64,000 nt of DNA from Candidatus Eiseniibacteriota bacterium. Lineage in GTDB: Bacteria; Orphanbacterota; Orphanbacteria; Orphanbacterales; Orphanbacteraceae. Below, piece after piece: positions 26,391 to 34,886 of this stretch. Every line of letters starts with the position of its first letter. Position 1 is the stretch's first letter. Where the stretch lies: positions 1-64,000 of the forward strand of contig JAJRWB010000014.1 of the NCBI GenBank assembly GCA_024276995.1. The letters run 5' to 3'. The notes beneath the pieces are model-generated. The model saw only the letters and a list, made by a program, of their open reading frames with translations, ran no database searches and was not told the DNA's origin. The translations under genes were made by a program, and so were the position numbers.

Positions 26391-27317
26391 TTGAAGAAGC
26401 GAGGCGGGATGATCCGTGTGAAACACCGTCTCGAGGACATCGGCCTCGCGCTGATCGTGGCCTCTCTCGGCGTCGCCGGGTTCCGGGGTGCGCAGAAAAT
26501 CGGTTCCTTTCTCGCCACGCTCTGGTATCGCTACTACCGCCGTAGAGTCGACGTGGCGAAGGAGAATATCCGGCGCGCCCTGGGCGATGCGATCCCCCCC
26601 GGCCGGCTCGACGAACTCGCCCTTCTCTCGTTTCGAAACGTCGGGATGACCTTTATGGAATTCGCCCGTTTTCCCTATATGAGCGCGGCCGACGCCGCCC
26701 GGCTCGTCCGTTTTTCCAACGTCGAGGTGATCCACCGGCTCCATGACGAGGGGAAGGGAGCGCTCCTCGTAACGGGGCATCTCGGAAACTGGGAACTGCT
26801 CGGCGCGGCGGTAGCGAGCCTCGGCTACCCGATCTCTTTCGTCGTGGGGCGCCAGGGGAACACCCTCGTGGACAGGAGAATCAACCGGTACCGCGCCAGG
26901 ATGGGCGTCCAGATCATCTATCACGGCGCCGCCCTTCGCGAGATTCCCCGCGCGTTGCGAAGGAAGGAGTTCGTCGCCCTTCTCGCCGACCAGGACGCGG
27001 GGCGGTCGGGTCTATTCGTCGATTTTCTCGGAACGCCGGCGTCGACCCCGAGGGGGACGGCGCATTTCGCGTACCGGTGCGATGTGCCGATCGTTTTCGG
27101 CGCCACCGAGCGACTCGCCGACGGCACCCATTTCGCGCGCCTCTCGGAACCGATCTACCCCGATACGACCGCCGATGAACGAAGCGAAGCGCTCCGGTTG
27201 ACGCGGGCGTACACCGACCTTCTCGCGGCCGAGGTGCGTCGCCGACCGGAGCAGTATTTCTGGCCCCATCGGCGGTGGAAAACGAAGCCGGTGGAGGGAG
27301 GCAGGATTCATGACTGA
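26391..27317 (+). CDS. Lysophospholipid/lipid A acyltransferase (LpxL/HtrB family)
   Basis: 308 residues. An N-terminal hydrophobic anchor (about 16-42), the catalytic HxxxxE motif GHLGNWE, LADQDAGRSGLFVDFLG and the C-terminal RRWKTKP are those of HtrB/LpxL acyltransferases, which add a secondary acyl chain to lipid A at the inner membrane. TTG 26391 has GAGGGAGG at good spacing; ATG 26409 is an alternative. It overlaps the PfkB gene by eight bases. Confidence 0.88.
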   Translation: MKKRGGMIRVKHRLEDIGLALIVASLGVAGFRGAQKIGSFLATLWYRYYRRRVDVAKENIRRALGDAIPPGRLDELALLSFRNVGMTFMEFARFPYMSAADAARLVRFSNVEVIHRLHDEGKGALLVTGHLGNWELLGAAVASLGYPISFVVGRQGNTLVDRRINRYRARMGVQIIYHGAALREIPRALRRKEFVALLADQDAGRSGLFVDFLGTPASTPRGTAHFAYRCDVPIVFGATERLADGTHFARLSEPIYPDTTADERSEALRLTRAYTDLLAAEVRRRPEQYFWPHRRWKTKPVEGGRIHD

Positions 27318-28278
27318 AATCGCTGTTGTGGGAACGATCAATTACGACCGCGTAATCCTTCCGGGGGGAGAGAGCTTCCAGGGACTCGGCGGGATTCTCT
27401 ACAACGTTCTCACCCTCGCTCCTTTCGTCGGCGCCGAGGATCGGATCATCCCGATCGGCCGGGTGGGCGTCGAAAGGCGCCGGCAGGTGGAAAGCCTTCT
27501 TGCGCCGTGGCCGGCGATCGACCGGTCGAACCTCCTATGGAACGAGGGGGGATCGAACGAGACGGTTCTCACCTACAGGAGTGCCGATCGGAGGGAAGAA
27601 GCGCTCGTCGAGAGGGTCGCTCCCCTCACCTGGGAGGAGATCGCGCCGGCGGCGGCGGCACACCACGTGGTGATCAACATGATATCGGGAAAGGAGGTCA
27701 CGGCGCCGCTCGTCGCCAGGATCGCCTCGGAGGGGAAGGGAAAGATTCTTCTCGATATCCAAAGCCTGACGTTCACGTTCGACAGGGCGTCGAAGCGAAG
27801 CCATGCCCAGGTGGCCGACTGGAGGGAATGGCTCGGCCCGGCGGAAACGGTGAAAGGGAATGAACAGGAGATGAGGGCCCTCGCGGGAGGAGGAGACGAA
27901 CCGTTCGGGGGATCGATCGAGGATCTGGCGCGCCTCGTGCTGGACGCGGGGCCCGCCGTGGTGCTGATCACCCGCGGAACACAGGGCCATTGCATCGCGC
28001 GGCGCTTCGGGAGCGGTGCCCGGTGCGAATCATTTCCCGCCCCGCCGGTGCCGGCCGAACGGGTGGTCGATACCACCGGGTGCGGCGACGCGTTCACGTC
28101 GGGGTATCTCCTCGGTTCGCTGCGCGGGGAAGATCCCGTGGCGTCCTCGCTCCTCGGCGCCTCCCTGGCGGCGGAAGTGTGCACCCTCCAGGGGGTCGAG
28201 GCGCTCGGTGCGCTCGCCGATCCGGCGATCACTCGGGGTTCGCTGTACCGGTCGTTCCGGGAGGGCGACGGCGGCTGA
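27310..28278 (+). CDS. PfkB-family carbohydrate/nucleoside kinase
   Basis: 322 residues. The C-terminal signature DTTGCGDAFTSGYLLG gives the anion hole and the catalytic Asp of the ribokinase superfamily, and VLITRGTQGHCI the nucleotide side. The N-terminus VVGTINYDRVILPGGESFQGLGG is the substrate-side Gly-Gly motif. The middle (HHVVINMISGKEV, LLDIQSLTF) differs from ribokinase and fructokinase, so the substrate is open. It is coupled to the acyltransferase gene and converges on the minus-strand DUF3467 gene. Confidence 0.87.
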   Translation: MTEIAVVGTINYDRVILPGGESFQGLGGILYNVLTLAPFVGAEDRIIPIGRVGVERRRQVESLLAPWPAIDRSNLLWNEGGSNETVLTYRSADRREEALVERVAPLTWEEIAPAAAAHHVVINMISGKEVTAPLVARIASEGKGKILLDIQSLTFTFDRASKRSHAQVADWREWLGPAETVKGNEQEMRALAGGGDEPFGGSIEDLARLVLDAGPAVVLITRGTQGHCIARRFGSGARCESFPAPPVPAERVVDTTGCGDAFTSGYLLGSLRGEDPVASSLLGASLAAEVCTLQGVEALGALADPAITRGSLYRSFREGDGG

Positions 28279-28303
28279 TTCCTCCCGGGGCGCGTGCGTT
28301 CCG

Positions 28304-28609
28304 CTACGGCGCCGGCTTGAAGCCGATGCTCGTGTCGTCGTTCGTCTCTCCCGAGACCTTCACCTTTCCGTGCTTTTCCTCGTACGACTTCAGGTTTCGA
28401 TCGAGCAGGTTCAGCAGCGCTTTCGCGTTGGAGGGGGTCATCACGATCCGGGAGAACACTTTCGCCTTCGGAGCGGCGGGGAGGAGGCGTGCGAAGTCGA
28501 GGATGAACTCGGAGGCGCTGTGCGCGATGAGCACGAGGTTCGAATAGATCCCTTCCGCCTCTTTCTCGCCGAGTTCGATGTTCAGTTTCTTTTGCTGAGG
28601 AGCGTTCAT
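28304..28609 (-). CDS. DUF3467 family protein
   Basis: 101 residues. The sequence pattern (YSNLVLIAHSASEFILDFA, then SRIVMTPSNAKALLNLLDRNLKSYEEKHG) matches the small conserved DUF3467 family, whose function is unknown. The Shine-Dalgarno AGGAGA overlaps the stop of the protease gene 11 bases upstream, so the two are co-transcribed. No membrane segment or signal. I can say only that it is a soluble alpha/beta protein. Confidence 0.85.
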   Translation of the reverse strand: MNAPQQKKLNIELGEKEAEGIYSNLVLIAHSASEFILDFARLLPAAPKAKVFSRIVMTPSNAKALLNLLDRNLKSYEEKHGKVKVSGETNDDTSIGFKPAP

Positions 28610-28620
28610 TTCTCAATCTC

Positions 28621-30525
28621 CTATTGTAGGACCGCGATTTTTCCGGTTCTTGTTTCTTTGCCGGCGTGAACCACGACGAGGTAGACCCCCGCTGCGACCG
28701 GTTCGCCAGTGTCGTTGGTGCCGTCCCACGTGACGATCCAGTCGTCGCCCGCGGAACCGCCGGGTGAAAGGAGGCGCACTGGTGTGCCTCCGATGTCGAA
28801 TATCCGAACCTGAAAGATATTGGAGGAGGCCGACGGACCGGAAGTCTCTCCCCCGGGACGGAAGCTGATGCTCGCTTTCGCTCCGCCGGCGGGGCGGAAC
28901 GGATTCGGGTAGATCATGAGAGTCTCTTCTCTCTCGTCGAAGAGATCGACATCGAAAACGACCTCGTTGTCGCCGGCGGGAAGGGCGATACGGCGCACCG
29001 ACACGCCGCTGTACGCCCCCGAATGAAGCGCCGATGAGGGATTGCTTTCGGGAGTCCATTCGTCCTTCGTTCCATTCGGCCAGACGTCGTTCTCGCTCCC
29101 CAGGTCGGTGACGCCGATGCCTGAACGCTCCGGGTCCGAAAGGACGAGTTGCACGAGTTGCTGGGAGGGCGAGCTGCGCGCGTTGTCTGGGTAAGTCTCG
29201 TCGGCGTGCCAGATGAGAAGACCAGCGGCGGGCACGGATTCCTCCGACCCCGCCTGCGGTGTTCGATACTCGAGAAGAAAATACTCGCCGTCGCCGCCTT
29301 CGGGATCGTCCCAGTCGGGGCCGCCCGGGTTCGCCAGGAGGCGCACCGCATCGCCGGTCACGGCGACAGGGCCGAGCCGGACATCCGGAATCGACGTGTT
29401 TCCTCCCGGGCGGTCTTCATACACCACAGGATCGAGCCAGCCGAGCCACTCTTTGAACACCGGGTTGATGTGCGTCGGAACGTCGCCGGCGCGACTGCCG
29501 CGAAGAGGGACGAGCCCCCCCGCGTCCATGAGGCAGAAGGCGCCCACCACCGAGCGCTGCACGGTCACTCCCTGATCGACGTAGGTGGTATAGACGTCGG
29601 GAAGACCGAGGATATGTCCGAACTCGTGGACGTAAACACCCAGAGCGCCCACCTCGGTGATCAGGATGTACGGGCCGATCTTCACGCCGTCGGCGATCGT
29701 TTCGCCCATGAGATTGACGAGGGTGGGGTCGGTGAAGTCCGACTTGTGGGACCATATGTTGTCGGCCGCCACCGCGGGGTTCAATGATTCGGCCCCCGGT
29801 CCGGCATGAATAATGATCACCGCGTCGACGATGCCGTCGTCGTCTCCCGAACCGGGAAAGCCGTCCGGCCCGTCATTGTCGTACTGTGTGAAATCGACGC
29901 CCGCGTCGTCGGCGCGCCGTATCGCTTCACGGGCGAGCCCCCAGACGTTCATGGGCGGATCGAAGGTGAAGGCCGACTCGGACGTGTCGAATCCGAAATC
30001 GTCCGCCGTTCCCGCCGTACCGTCGGAGTTGACGTAGTAATGGAAAGCCTTTTCCGATGTGAGCCACACCGTCGATTCGCCGGTAATCCGGAAACGGCCG
30101 AGAGAGACCTCGTCGAAATAGGCCCTCATCCGATTGTTGACGAAACTCTCGAAGGAGAAGGGAGTGCCGTCGCTCGTACTCGGATAGTCGGACCACTCGA
30201 GCAGGATGACGAGGGCGGTGATCGAATCGGGCGCCGCCTCCCTCTTCTCGGCGAGCGCCGGGTAGACGGAAACGCCGGTGAGGCGTGCGCGGCCTCCCTC
30301 CTTGAGCGCTTCGATCATCGCCGGTCGTCCCGGGGCGATGCACGACACCGGGATCGGCGTCCCTTCGACCCCGGCTGCCGGCGCAAAGGAGGGGAGGGCG
30401 ATCGCCGCCGCGGGGAGGATCGCGGCGACGGCGCGGCGCGGCCATCGAGAAGGCGATCGCCGGCGCGAACGACCGGGGGTCTGGAAAACGCGTAGAGCGA
30501 AGTTCACGCTGATGTCGACAGGCAC
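28621..30525 (-). CDS. Secreted M6-family metalloprotease with FlgD/Ig-like C-terminal domain
   Basis: About 634 residues. A basic, Ser/Arg-rich start and hydrophobic AVAAILPAAAIALPSFAPAAG form the signal. The M6 (immune inhibitor A-type) domain has the zinc site HEFGHILGLPD and the downstream Met-turn-like CLMDAGG. The C-terminal 90 residues (LMIYPNPFRPAG through GVYLVVVHAGKETRTGKI) are a FlgD-like Ig fold of the type used as a secretion or anchoring tail in FCB bacteria. The start is uncertain: GTG 30525 touches the AGGAGG, while GTG 30507 is 17 bases from it; the promoter rules out longer forms. Confidence 0.85.
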   Translation of the reverse strand: MPVDISVNFALRVFQTPGRSRRRSPSRWPRRAVAAILPAAAIALPSFAPAAGVEGTPIPVSCIAPGRPAMIEALKEGGRARLTGVSVYPALAEKREAAPDSITALVILLEWSDYPSTSDGTPFSFESFVNNRMRAYFDEVSLGRFRITGESTVWLTSEKAFHYYVNSDGTAGTADDFGFDTSESAFTFDPPMNVWGLAREAIRRADDAGVDFTQYDNDGPDGFPGSGDDDGIVDAVIIIHAGPGAESLNPAVAADNIWSHKSDFTDPTLVNLMGETIADGVKIGPYILITEVGALGVYVHEFGHILGLPDVYTTYVDQGVTVQRSVVGAFCLMDAGGLVPLRGSRAGDVPTHINPVFKEWLGWLDPVVYEDRPGGNTSIPDVRLGPVAVTGDAVRLLANPGGPDWDDPEGGDGEYFLLEYRTPQAGSEESVPAAGLLIWHADETYPDNARSSPSQQLVQLVLSDPERSGIGVTDLGSENDVWPNGTKDEWTPESNPSSALHSGAYSGVSVRRIALPAGDNEVVFDVDLFDEREETLMIYPNPFRPAGGAKASISFRPGGETSGPSASSNIFQVRIFDIGGTPVRLLSPGGSAGDDWIVTWDGTNDTGEPVAAGVYLVVVHAGKETRTGKIAVLQ

Positions 30526-30556
30526 CTCCTCGCCCGCGTATTCGCAGGGTGAGCCT

Positions 30557-30585
30557 ACTATACCGGCGGGGGCGCCTCGGCACAA
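30557..30585 (-). promoter_or_regulatory. sigma-70 promoter of the M6 protease gene
   Basis: Minus strand TTGTGC (30585-30580), 17-nt spacer, TATAGT (30562-30557). Lies back to back with a plus-strand promoter about 20 bases away. Confidence 0.6.
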
Positions 30586-30605
30586 GGAGGGCGGCGGGCG
30601 ATCCG

Positions 30606-30634
30606 TTGACCCTCTCCGGACGGCGTGATACTTT
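30606..30634 (+). promoter_or_regulatory. sigma-70 promoter of the rfaE1-rfaE2-PHP operon
   Basis: TTGACC (30606-30611), 17-nt spacer and TACTTT (30629-30634); GATACT at 30627 with 15-nt spacing is an alternative -10. About 95 nt of leader precede rfaE1. Confidence 0.5.
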
Positions 30635-30734
30635 TACCCGGGTTGTTCAGGAGTTTCCCGCCGGGTCTCGAATCGCGGGCTGCGACACGGTCTGTCGAGG
30701 GCCTTCCGCGGGGGAAAGAGGTAAAGGAGACGCC

Positions 30735-31724
30735 TTGGCGACTCTCGAGATCGAGCGATTCGACGCCATTGTCACTTCGTTCCCATCGAAACGATTTCTC
30801 GTCGTGGGCGACGTGATGCTCGACCGCTACGTCCATGGGACGGTGAGCCGCATTTCCCCCGAGGCGCCCGTTCCGGTCGTGCGCGTCGGCCGGGAGGAGT
30901 CGAGGCTCGGGGGGGCGGCGAACGTGGCGAAGAACCTCGCTTCCCTCGGCGCGCAGGTCTACCTTTGCGGTGTGATCGGGGAAGACGCCGACGAACAGAT
31001 GCTTACCGCGAAACTGAAGGCGCAGGAGATCGATTCCACTTTTCTCCTCACCGTTCCCGGCAGGCCGACCACGCGGAAGGTGAGGATCATCGCCCACCGC
31101 CAGCAGGTCGTTCGCGTCGACTACGAAAGCGATCTTCCCCTCCCCGGGGAAGTGGGAGAGGAACTCGCCCGTAGGGTGGCCGAGGCGATCCCGGCGATGG
31201 ATGGCGTGATCCTTTCGGACTACGGCAAGGGGATCGTCTCCGAAGGGGTGATCTCCGCCGTGGTGAAGGTGGGGGGGGGAGAGAAATACATCGCCGTCGA
31301 TCCGAAGGTGAAGCACTTCTCCCGTTACCGCGGCGTATCGCTCGTCACGCCGAACCTCGCCGAAGCGGGCCTGGCGGCGGGCGAAAAGATCGTCGACGAC
31401 GCCTCGCTCCTCCGGGCGGGGGGGAAGCTGATCGACATGCTTCCGGGCACTTCGATCCTTCTCACCCGGGGGGAAGAGGGGATGTCGCTTTTCGAACCCG
31501 ATCGTTCGGTCACCCATATCCCGACGGCGGCGCGGGAAGTGTTCGACGTCACCGGCGCGGGGGATACGGTGATCTCCACGTTCGCCCTCTCGAGGGCGGC
31601 GGGCGCCTCGAACTTCGAGGCGGCCACGCTTGCGAACAGCGCGGCCGGCGCGGTGATCGCCGAGGTGGGGGCGGCGGCGATCACCGTCGACGCACTTTGC
31701 CGTTCATTCCGGGCGACGGCGTGA
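30735..31724 (+). CDS. rfaE1: D-glycero-beta-D-manno-heptose-7-phosphate kinase
   Basis: 329 residues of the PfkB superfamily. FLVVGDVMLDRYVHGTVSRISPEAPVPVV is the HldE/RfaE kinase-domain start, RLGGAANVAKNLASLG the substrate motif, and FDVTGAGDTVISTFA the catalytic Asp motif. Phosphorylates heptose 7-phosphate at C1 for LPS core synthesis. Start is TTG 30735 with AAGGAG upstream. It overlaps the adenylyltransferase gene by four bases: the two halves of E. coli HldE are separate proteins here. Confidence 0.93.
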   Translation: MATLEIERFDAIVTSFPSKRFLVVGDVMLDRYVHGTVSRISPEAPVPVVRVGREESRLGGAANVAKNLASLGAQVYLCGVIGEDADEQMLTAKLKAQEIDSTFLLTVPGRPTTRKVRIIAHRQQVVRVDYESDLPLPGEVGEELARRVAEAIPAMDGVILSDYGKGIVSEGVISAVVKVGGGEKYIAVDPKVKHFSRYRGVSLVTPNLAEAGLAAGEKIVDDASLLRAGGKLIDMLPGTSILLTRGEEGMSLFEPDRSVTHIPTAAREVFDVTGAGDTVISTFALSRAAGASNFEAATLANSAAGAVIAEVGAAAITVDALCRSFRATA

Positions 31725-32215
31725 GCGGCGGCGTCGTCGGCGAGGAGGATCTCCTCCGTCTCCGGTATCGGGCGAAGAGGGACGGCCTACGTTTCGTCTT
31801 CACCAACGGCTGTTTCGACCTTCTCCACGCGGGGCATCTCAAGGTGCTCGAAGAAGCGAAGAGGCGCGGGGATGTGCTCGTGGTGGGGGTGAACGGAGAC
31901 GACTCGGTCCGGTGTCTCAAGGGAGAGGGGAGGCCACTCACGCCGGCCGCCCACCGCGCCGCCCTCGTCGCAGCGCTCGCTCCGGTGGACCATGTGATCA
32001 TCTTCCATGAGGAGACGCCCGCGCGGCTGATCGACCTCCTCATCCCCGATGTTCTCGTCAAGGGGGGCGACTACGCCGTCGCCGACATTGTGGGCGCTGA
32101 AACGGTGATCGCCGCCGGCGGCGAGGTAGCGGTGGTTCCCCTCCTGGAAGGGTTCTCCACGAGCGCCCTGATCGAGGCGATCGTCCGTCTTGGCGCCGGT
32201 GGATCGCAGGAGTGA
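31721..32215 (+). CDS. rfaE2: D-glycero-beta-D-manno-heptose 1-phosphate adenylyltransferase
   Basis: 164 residues from GTG 31721 (GTGA overlap). The nucleotidyltransferase motif FTNGCFDLLHAGHLKVLEEAK (HxGH) and the ADSVRCLKG-like DDSVRCLKGEGRPLTP, VLVKGGDY and GFSTSALIE segments are diagnostic for the HldE C-terminal domain. Converts heptose 1-phosphate to ADP-heptose. It ends coupled to the PHP gene. Confidence 0.93.
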   Translation: MSGGVVGEEDLLRLRYRAKRDGLRFVFTNGCFDLLHAGHLKVLEEAKRRGDVLVVGVNGDDSVRCLKGEGRPLTPAAHRAALVAALAPVDHVIIFHEETPARLIDLLIPDVLVKGGDYAVADIVGAETVIAAGGEVAVVPLLEGFSTSALIEAIVRLGAGGSQE

Positions 32216-33378
32216 TGAGAAAGCTTCTTTTCCTTCGTCTCCTCCCCGGTCTCGTTTTCGTTCTTTACGTCGGCAATCTTTTCTACGTCGCCGGTGATCG
32301 TCCCTGGAGGGCTCCCGCGCGATCCCCCGCCGGCGTGGAGGACGAGTGGAGCGGCGTGATCCACGTCCACAGCCGCTTCTCCGACGGTTCGGGCAGCGTC
32401 GAGTCGATCGCCCGGGCCGCTTCTCAGGTAGGCGCGCGATTCGTGATCCTCACCGATCACAACACCACCTCCGCCCGTGCCGCTGAGGGGTATCACGACG
32501 GTGTCCTCGTGGTAGTGGGCGAGGAGCGTTCCACCGACCAGGGACACCTGTTGATCCTGGGGGAGGCCGCCGCCGGCCGCGACGCGGCGCTCGTCGCCGC
32601 CGTCGTGGCGCGAAACGGCGGGATCACAGTGGTGGCCCACCCCTTCGGTCGGCGCGCCTGGAAGGGACCGTTTCCTCCGGCGTGTACCGCCGTCGAGATC
32701 GTAAACGCCGATACCGCCTGGCGCGACGACCCGTTCGGCTCTCTCTTGTCCTCGCTCATCGCCTTGCCTCTTCTCCCGCGCGCCCCGTGGAATCGCCTTT
32801 CCGGCAGGCCGGACCGGAATCTCGCCCTCCTCGATTCCCTCGACGCCGTCCGGCCGGTGGTGCCGATCGGCGCGGTGGACGCCCACGCCGCCATCGAGCT
32901 TTTTGGCGACGTGACGCTCCCTTTCCCGTCGTACGAGTCGTCGTTCGGTCTGATCCGGACGCACGTACTGCTCGATGCGGCCCCCACGGGAGACGCTTCT
33001 CACGACGAGGCGCTCCTCCTTCGGGCGATCGCTTCGGGCGGTGTATTCGTGGCGTTCGACGGGCTCGGCGAAAGCGACGGCTTCCGCTTCGAAGCCGCGG
33101 CGGGGGGCTTGGTGGTCCGGGCGGGCGGCGAAATCGCGGAGGATCGGGCGAAGATTTCCGTCGTGCTCCCCTTGCCCGGACCGACGACGATCCGGATATT
33201 GAAGGACGGGAAGGTGTGGAGAGAGGGGAACGGTCCGCGCCTGAACGCGTCCGCCGGGCCCGGGGTATATCGCGCCGAAGTCTACCAGCAGCGGCGGGTC
33301 CTCCGCCCATGGATCTTCAGCGGCGTTCTTCGGGTGACGGGAAAGCGGCCCCGGGGGGGGACCGGCGAAGAAGGTTGA
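32212..33378 (+). CDS. Membrane-anchored PHP-domain phosphoesterase
   Basis: 388 residues. One N-terminal hydrophobic segment (about 6-27) is followed by a PHP domain with metal ligands in IHVHSRFSDGSG, LTDHNTT, VVGEERS and VVAHPFG. The C-terminal part (about 300-385) is beta-rich (ISVVLPLPGPTTIRILKDGKV). PHP proteins hydrolyse phosphoesters with two or three metals; substrate unknown. GTG 32212 overlaps the rfaE2 stop; ATG 32215 is equally possible. Operon position suggests an envelope or sugar-phosphate role. Confidence 0.78.
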   Translation: MMRKLLFLRLLPGLVFVLYVGNLFYVAGDRPWRAPARSPAGVEDEWSGVIHVHSRFSDGSGSVESIARAASQVGARFVILTDHNTTSARAAEGYHDGVLVVVGEERSTDQGHLLILGEAAAGRDAALVAAVVARNGGITVVAHPFGRRAWKGPFPPACTAVEIVNADTAWRDDPFGSLLSSLIALPLLPRAPWNRLSGRPDRNLALLDSLDAVRPVVPIGAVDAHAAIELFGDVTLPFPSYESSFGLIRTHVLLDAAPTGDASHDEALLLRAIASGGVFVAFDGLGESDGFRFEAAAGGLVVRAGGEIAEDRAKISVVLPLPGPTTIRILKDGKVWREGNGPRLNASAGPGVYRAEVYQQRRVLRPWIFSGVLRVTGKRPRGGTGEEG

Positions 33379-33404
33379 ACCACTTCTCCTTTCTCCGGTG
33401 GAAG

Positions 33405-33413
33405 TGTTAAGAT
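33405..33413 (+). promoter_or_regulatory. Extended -10 promoter candidate for the cDPG synthetase-sucCD operon
   Basis: TG-T-TAAGAT is an extended -10 element with no good -35 (TTCTCC at 33384). A start at about 33420 would give a leader of about 110 nt that holds the alternative stems at 33452-33514. Confidence 0.35.
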
Positions 33414-33420
33414 TCCCTAC

Positions 33421-33514
33421 TGTGCCTCGTGCGCACAGAAGAGTCGATTCATCGGAAGACCGGGCCTCATTCGGTTCGGCCTTCGCGGGTCTTCCGACAA
33501 AGGCCAGGAACCGA
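33421..33514 (+). promoter_or_regulatory. Bistable structured leader upstream of the cDPG synthetase gene
   Basis: Small stem TGTGC/GCACA (33421-33437). Stem A pairs TCGGAAGACC (33452-33461) with GGTCTTCCGA (33488-33497), 10 bp. Stem B pairs TCGGTTCGGCCTT (33471-33483) with AAGGCC (33500-33505) plus GAACCGA (33508-33514), 13 bp with a two-base bulge. The 5' arm of B lies in the loop of A and only two bases separate the 3' arms, so full A and full B should exclude each other. The likely ribosome-binding site (AGGATGGA, 33517-33524) follows B at once. No known riboswitch class recognised. Confidence 0.5.
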
Positions 33515-33530
33515 ACAGGATGGAAGTACA

Positions 33531-34886
33531 ATGAGCAGAAAACGTGTTGTGATCATGGGAGCCGCCGGACGGGACTTCCATACGTTCAACACTATCTACC
33601 GCGACGATGCCTCGGTGGAAGTGGTGGCGTTCACCGCCACGCAGATTCCGAACATCGACGGCCGGGCGTACCCGGCTGTTCTGGCGGGATCGCACTATAA
33701 GAAAGGGATCCCGATCCGTCCCGAGGCGGATCTACTCCGGTTGATTGAGAAGGAGAAGATCGAAGAGGTGATCTTCGCCTACAGCGACGTGCCTCACCAA
33801 TATGTGATGAACCGGGCCTCCGCCGTTCTCGCCGCGGGCGCCGATTTCAAGCTGATCGGCATGAATCGCTCGGCGATTCCGAGCACGAAGCCGGTCGTGT
33901 CGATCTGCGCGGGCAGGACCGGTTCGGGCAAGAGCCAGACGACGAGGCGGGTGTGCGACATTCTGCGCGGCATGGGGCTCAAGCTCGCCGTGGCGCGTCA
34001 CCCGATGCCGTACGGCGACCTGGCGAAGCAGGCGGTGCAGCGTTTCAAGACCCTCGCCGACATGGACCGCCACGAGTGCACGATCGAGGAGCGGGAGGAG
34101 TACGAACCCCACATCAAGAACAAGACCGTCGTGTACGCCGGTGTCGACTACGAGGCGATTCTCCGGAAGATGGAAAAAGAGGCGGACGTGATTCTTTGGG
34201 ACGGCGGCAACAACGACCTCCCCTTCTTCATGCCCGATCTATCGATTGTCGTCGTCGACCCCCACAGGCCGGGCCACGAGGTGACGTACCATCCGGGCGA
34301 CACGAATGTGCGCGCCGCCGACGTGATCCTGATCAACAAGATCGACACCGCCGACCTCGAGGATATCGAGGATGTGCGCGAGAACATCGACATCGTCAAT
34401 CCCGGCGCGGTGGTCATCGACGGCGCCTCGCCCCTCACGGTCGACCATCCCGAGTGGATCCGCGGAAAGACGGTCCTCGTGGTGGAGGACGGCCCGACGC
34501 TCACCCACGGGGAGATGGAATACGGCGCGGGCACCGTGGCGGCCCGACGCTACGGCGCGGCCGACCTGATCGATCCGCGGCCTTTCGCGAAGGGCTCGAT
34601 CCGCGGCGTGTTCGAAAAGTACCCGGAAGTGGGGACCCTTCTTCCCGCCATGGGCTACGGGGCGAAGCAGATCCGCGACCTCGAGAGGACGATCAAGGCA
34701 TCGGGCGCGGAGGCGGTGGTGATCGGCACGCCGATCGATCTTTCGAAGCTGATCAAGATCCCGATGCCCGCCGTTCGGGTCGGTTACGAACTGCAGGAGA
34801 TCGGCAAGCCGGACCTCACCGATGTGCTCACCGCGTTCTGGAAGAAGCACGGGAAGAAGAGCGCGCGGCGAGGTGGGAAGAAATGA
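33531..34886 (+). CDS. Cyclic 2,3-diphosphoglycerate synthetase family GTPase-like protein
   Basis: 451 residues. MSRKRVVIMGAAGRDFHTFN and the P-loop CAGRTGSGKSQTTRRV (GRTGSGKS at 128-135) with WDGGNNDLPFF and INKIDTAD are characteristic of the COG2403 family named after archaeal cyclic 2,3-diphosphoglycerate synthetase (cpgS). The archaeal enzyme closes 2,3-diphosphoglycerate to the cyclic form; many bacterial members are untested. It is coupled to sucC (ATGA) and heads a four-gene operon with sucD and ndk. Catalytic assignment is by family only. Confidence 0.82.
   Translation: MSRKRVVIMGAAGRDFHTFNTIYRDDASVEVVAFTATQIPNIDGRAYPAVLAGSHYKKGIPIRPEADLLRLIEKEKIEEVIFAYSDVPHQYVMNRASAVLAAGADFKLIGMNRSAIPSTKPVVSICAGRTGSGKSQTTRRVCDILRGMGLKLAVARHPMPYGDLAKQAVQRFKTLADMDRHECTIEEREEYEPHIKNKTVVYAGVDYEAILRKMEKEADVILWDGGNNDLPFFMPDLSIVVVDPHRPGHEVTYHPGDTNVRAADVILINKIDTADLEDIEDVRENIDIVNPGAVVIDGASPLTVDHPEWIRGKTVLVVEDGPTLTHGEMEYGAGTVAARRYGAADLIDPRPFAKGSIRGVFEKYPEVGTLLPAMGYGAKQIRDLERTIKASGAEAVVIGTPIDLSKLIKIPMPAVRVGYELQEIGKPDLTDVLTAFWKKHGKKSARRGGKK

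Noticed and set aside
33452-33514. True H-type pseudoknot formed by the two interleaved stems
   Set aside because: Two bases between the 3' arms cannot cross a 10-bp stem, so alternative pairing is more likely.
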